A program made the translations under genes and the position numbers. Below, one piece after another: positions 63,043 through 64,000 of a stretch of DNA of 64,000 nucleotides. The stretch spans positions 310,001-374,000 of the forward strand of contig NZ_CP132387.1 of NCBI RefSeq assembly GCF_030758755.1, given 5' to 3'. Source of the stretch: Bartonella apihabitans. Its GTDB lineage: Bacteria; Pseudomonadota; Alphaproteobacteria; Rhizobiales; Rhizobiaceae. The notes under the pieces were generated by a model that saw only the letters and a list, made by a program, of their open reading frames with translations, ran no database searches and was not told the DNA's origin. The first letter of the stretch is position 1. The number at the start of each line of letters is the position of its first letter.

Positions 63043-64000
63043 TCAATAGTCTTCAAATCCATATTTTCCGGGATTGAGAATATTGTCAGGATCGAGAGCT
63101 TTTTTGATAGCCCGCATGTAATCGACAGCATCGCCAAGTTCGAGCCGCAAATATTTTGCTTTTCTTTGTCCGATACCATGTTCACCTGTGCAAGTTCCAT
63201 CCATCGAAATTGCCCGTTCGGACAATCTTTCGGAAAATTCATAGACCTTCTTTTCTTCTTCTTTATTGCCTTTGTGATAGCCGAGAAGAACATGGAAGTT
63301 TCCATCACCGACATGACCGACCATTGGCCCGATGAGGTGGTGCTCCTGAAGATCTTTCTGTGTCTCACCCACACAATCGGCAAGCCTTGAAATAGGCACA
63401 CAGGCATCAGTGGAAAAAACATCGCAATCGGGTAAGCTTGCCTGTGCTGCCCAAAAGGCTTCGTGGCGGGCTTTCCAGAGTTCCGCGCGTTTGTCCGGAT
63501 CGGTCGAATGTTTGAAATCTTTTGATCCATGGCTTGCCGCTATTTCGCCAAACAATGAAACTTGTGCAGCAACGCTGGTTTTATCGCCATGAAATTCGAC
63601 ACAAAGTGTCGGAAGGGGTTCAAGTTTCAACCCCGAATAGGCATTGCAGGCTTTTGTCATGAATTCATCAAGAAGTTCGACACGTGCGAAGGGAATAGCA
63701 CATTGTATTGACTCAATAACCGCATTGCAGGCATCGGTTACAGTCGGGAAAGTGCAAGCGCCACACGAAACGACTTCCGGAAGCGGATGCAGACGTAAAG
63801 TAATTTCGGTAAAAATGCCAAGGGTTCCTTCAGAACCAACAAGAAGACGGGTCAGGTCATAGCCGGCGGCCGATTTTTTGGCGCGGCTTGCCGTGCGGAT
63901 AATTCTCCCGTCTGCCATAACCGCTTCAGCACTTAAAACAGCTTCTCTCATCGTGCCATAGCGCACGGCATTGGTTCCGGATGCACGTGTCGAGGCCATG
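63043..64000 (-). CDS. FAD-linked D-lactate/glycolate-type dehydrogenase (cut by window edge)
   Basis: The C-terminal 319 or so residues of a paralogue of the gene at 61065; its 5' end lies outside the window. It shares most of its sequence (ASTRASGTNAVRYGTMREAV, AKKSAAGYDLTRLLVGSEG, CGACTF, RVELLDEF). Unlike its neighbour it is intact, with [18 protein letters not shown] and an end NPGKYGFEDY. It probably oxidises D-lactate or glycolate. As the intact copy it may cover for the broken one. Confidence 0.92.
   Translation of the reverse strand, partial: MASTRASGTNAVRYGTMREAVLSAEAVMADGRIIRTASRAKKSAAGYDLTRLLVGSEGTLGIFTEITLRLHPLPEVVSCGACTFPTVTDACNAVIESIQCAIPFARVELLDEFMTKACNAYSGLKLEPLPTLCVEFHGDKTSVAAQVSLFGEIAASHGSKDFKHSTDPDKRAELWKARHEAFWAAQASLPDCDVFSTDACVPISRLADCVGETQKDLQEHHLIGPMVGHVGDGNFHVLLGYHKGNKEEEKKVYEFSERLSERAISMDGTCTGEHGIGQRKAKYLRLELGDAVDYMRAIKKALDPDNILNPGKYGFEDY

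Overview
The window is chromosomal DNA from an alphaproteobacterium of the order Hyphomicrobiales (Rhizobiales), most likely a Bartonella or close relative. The best evidence is the block ctpA - rppH/ialA - ialB (invasion-associated locus A and B) and the order obgE-proB-proA-nadD-rsfS-rlmH followed by an EnvC-like factor and ctpA. Moderate GC, many peptide and organic-acid transporters and an AldA-type dehydrogenase would fit the gut-associated (bee) Bartonella better than the reduced blood-borne species; that is inference. No rRNA, phage, insertion sequence, CRISPR array or defence system was seen.

Layout. 0-1.5 kb: a small acidic protein gene, non-coding DNA and a tRNA-Gln(CTG). 1.5-12.1 kb: housekeeping block, all on +: ppx/gppA, rlmE, obgE, proB, proA, nadD, rsfS, rlmH (frameshifted), envC-like, ctpA. 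12.2-13.5 kb: ialA, ialB. 13.5-16.8 kb: metal-resistance cluster, a frameshifted ZntA-type P-type ATPase divergent from a MerR regulator with a clear MerR operator between them, then a CopZ-like HMA protein. 16.9-20.1 kb: two MHS-family transporters (the first with an internal stop) flanking yggT. 20.5-24.9 kb: ppa, typA (two lesions), mgtE. 25.6-27.2 kb: a frameshifted dipeptide-binding protein. 27.6-35.9 kb: M3 peptidase, leuD, a zincin-like protein, a DUF459 hydrolase-fold protein, mltB, galU, kdsD. 36-46.2 kb: aldA and a peptide-use operon (M24 peptidase, two DppA-like binding proteins, DppBCDF), set between very AT-rich spacers. 46.4-51.8 kb: alcohol dehydrogenase, catalase, universal stress protein, OxyR. 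52.3-57.8 kb: guaB, a phospholipase-D/cardiolipin-synthase-like gene, an MdtG-like exporter. 58-60.2 kb: DUF485 gene plus actP (frameshifted), with a 5 x 16-bp tandem repeat just upstream. 60.7-64 kb: DUF488 gene and two tandem FAD-linked D-lactate/glycolate dehydrogenase paralogues, the first frameshifted near its end and the second cut by the window edge.

How the genes connect: OxyR, catalase and Usp form an oxidative-stress neighbourhood. The M24 and M3 peptidases, the Dpp transporter and the extra binding proteins point to peptide scavenging. AldA, actP and the lactate/glycolate dehydrogenases point to use of small organic acids.

The most striking feature of the whole window is that seven otherwise well-conserved genes carry point lesions (single-base frameshifts or single nonsense codons), with galU a possible eighth. 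Either this genome is accumulating fresh pseudogenes in transport and housekeeping genes, or the sequence has consensus errors; read-level data would decide. I found no convincing candidate for a wholly new system. The best leads are the lesion pattern, the 16-bp tandem repeat before yjcH-actP, and a zincin-family protein that has lost its metal-binding histidines.
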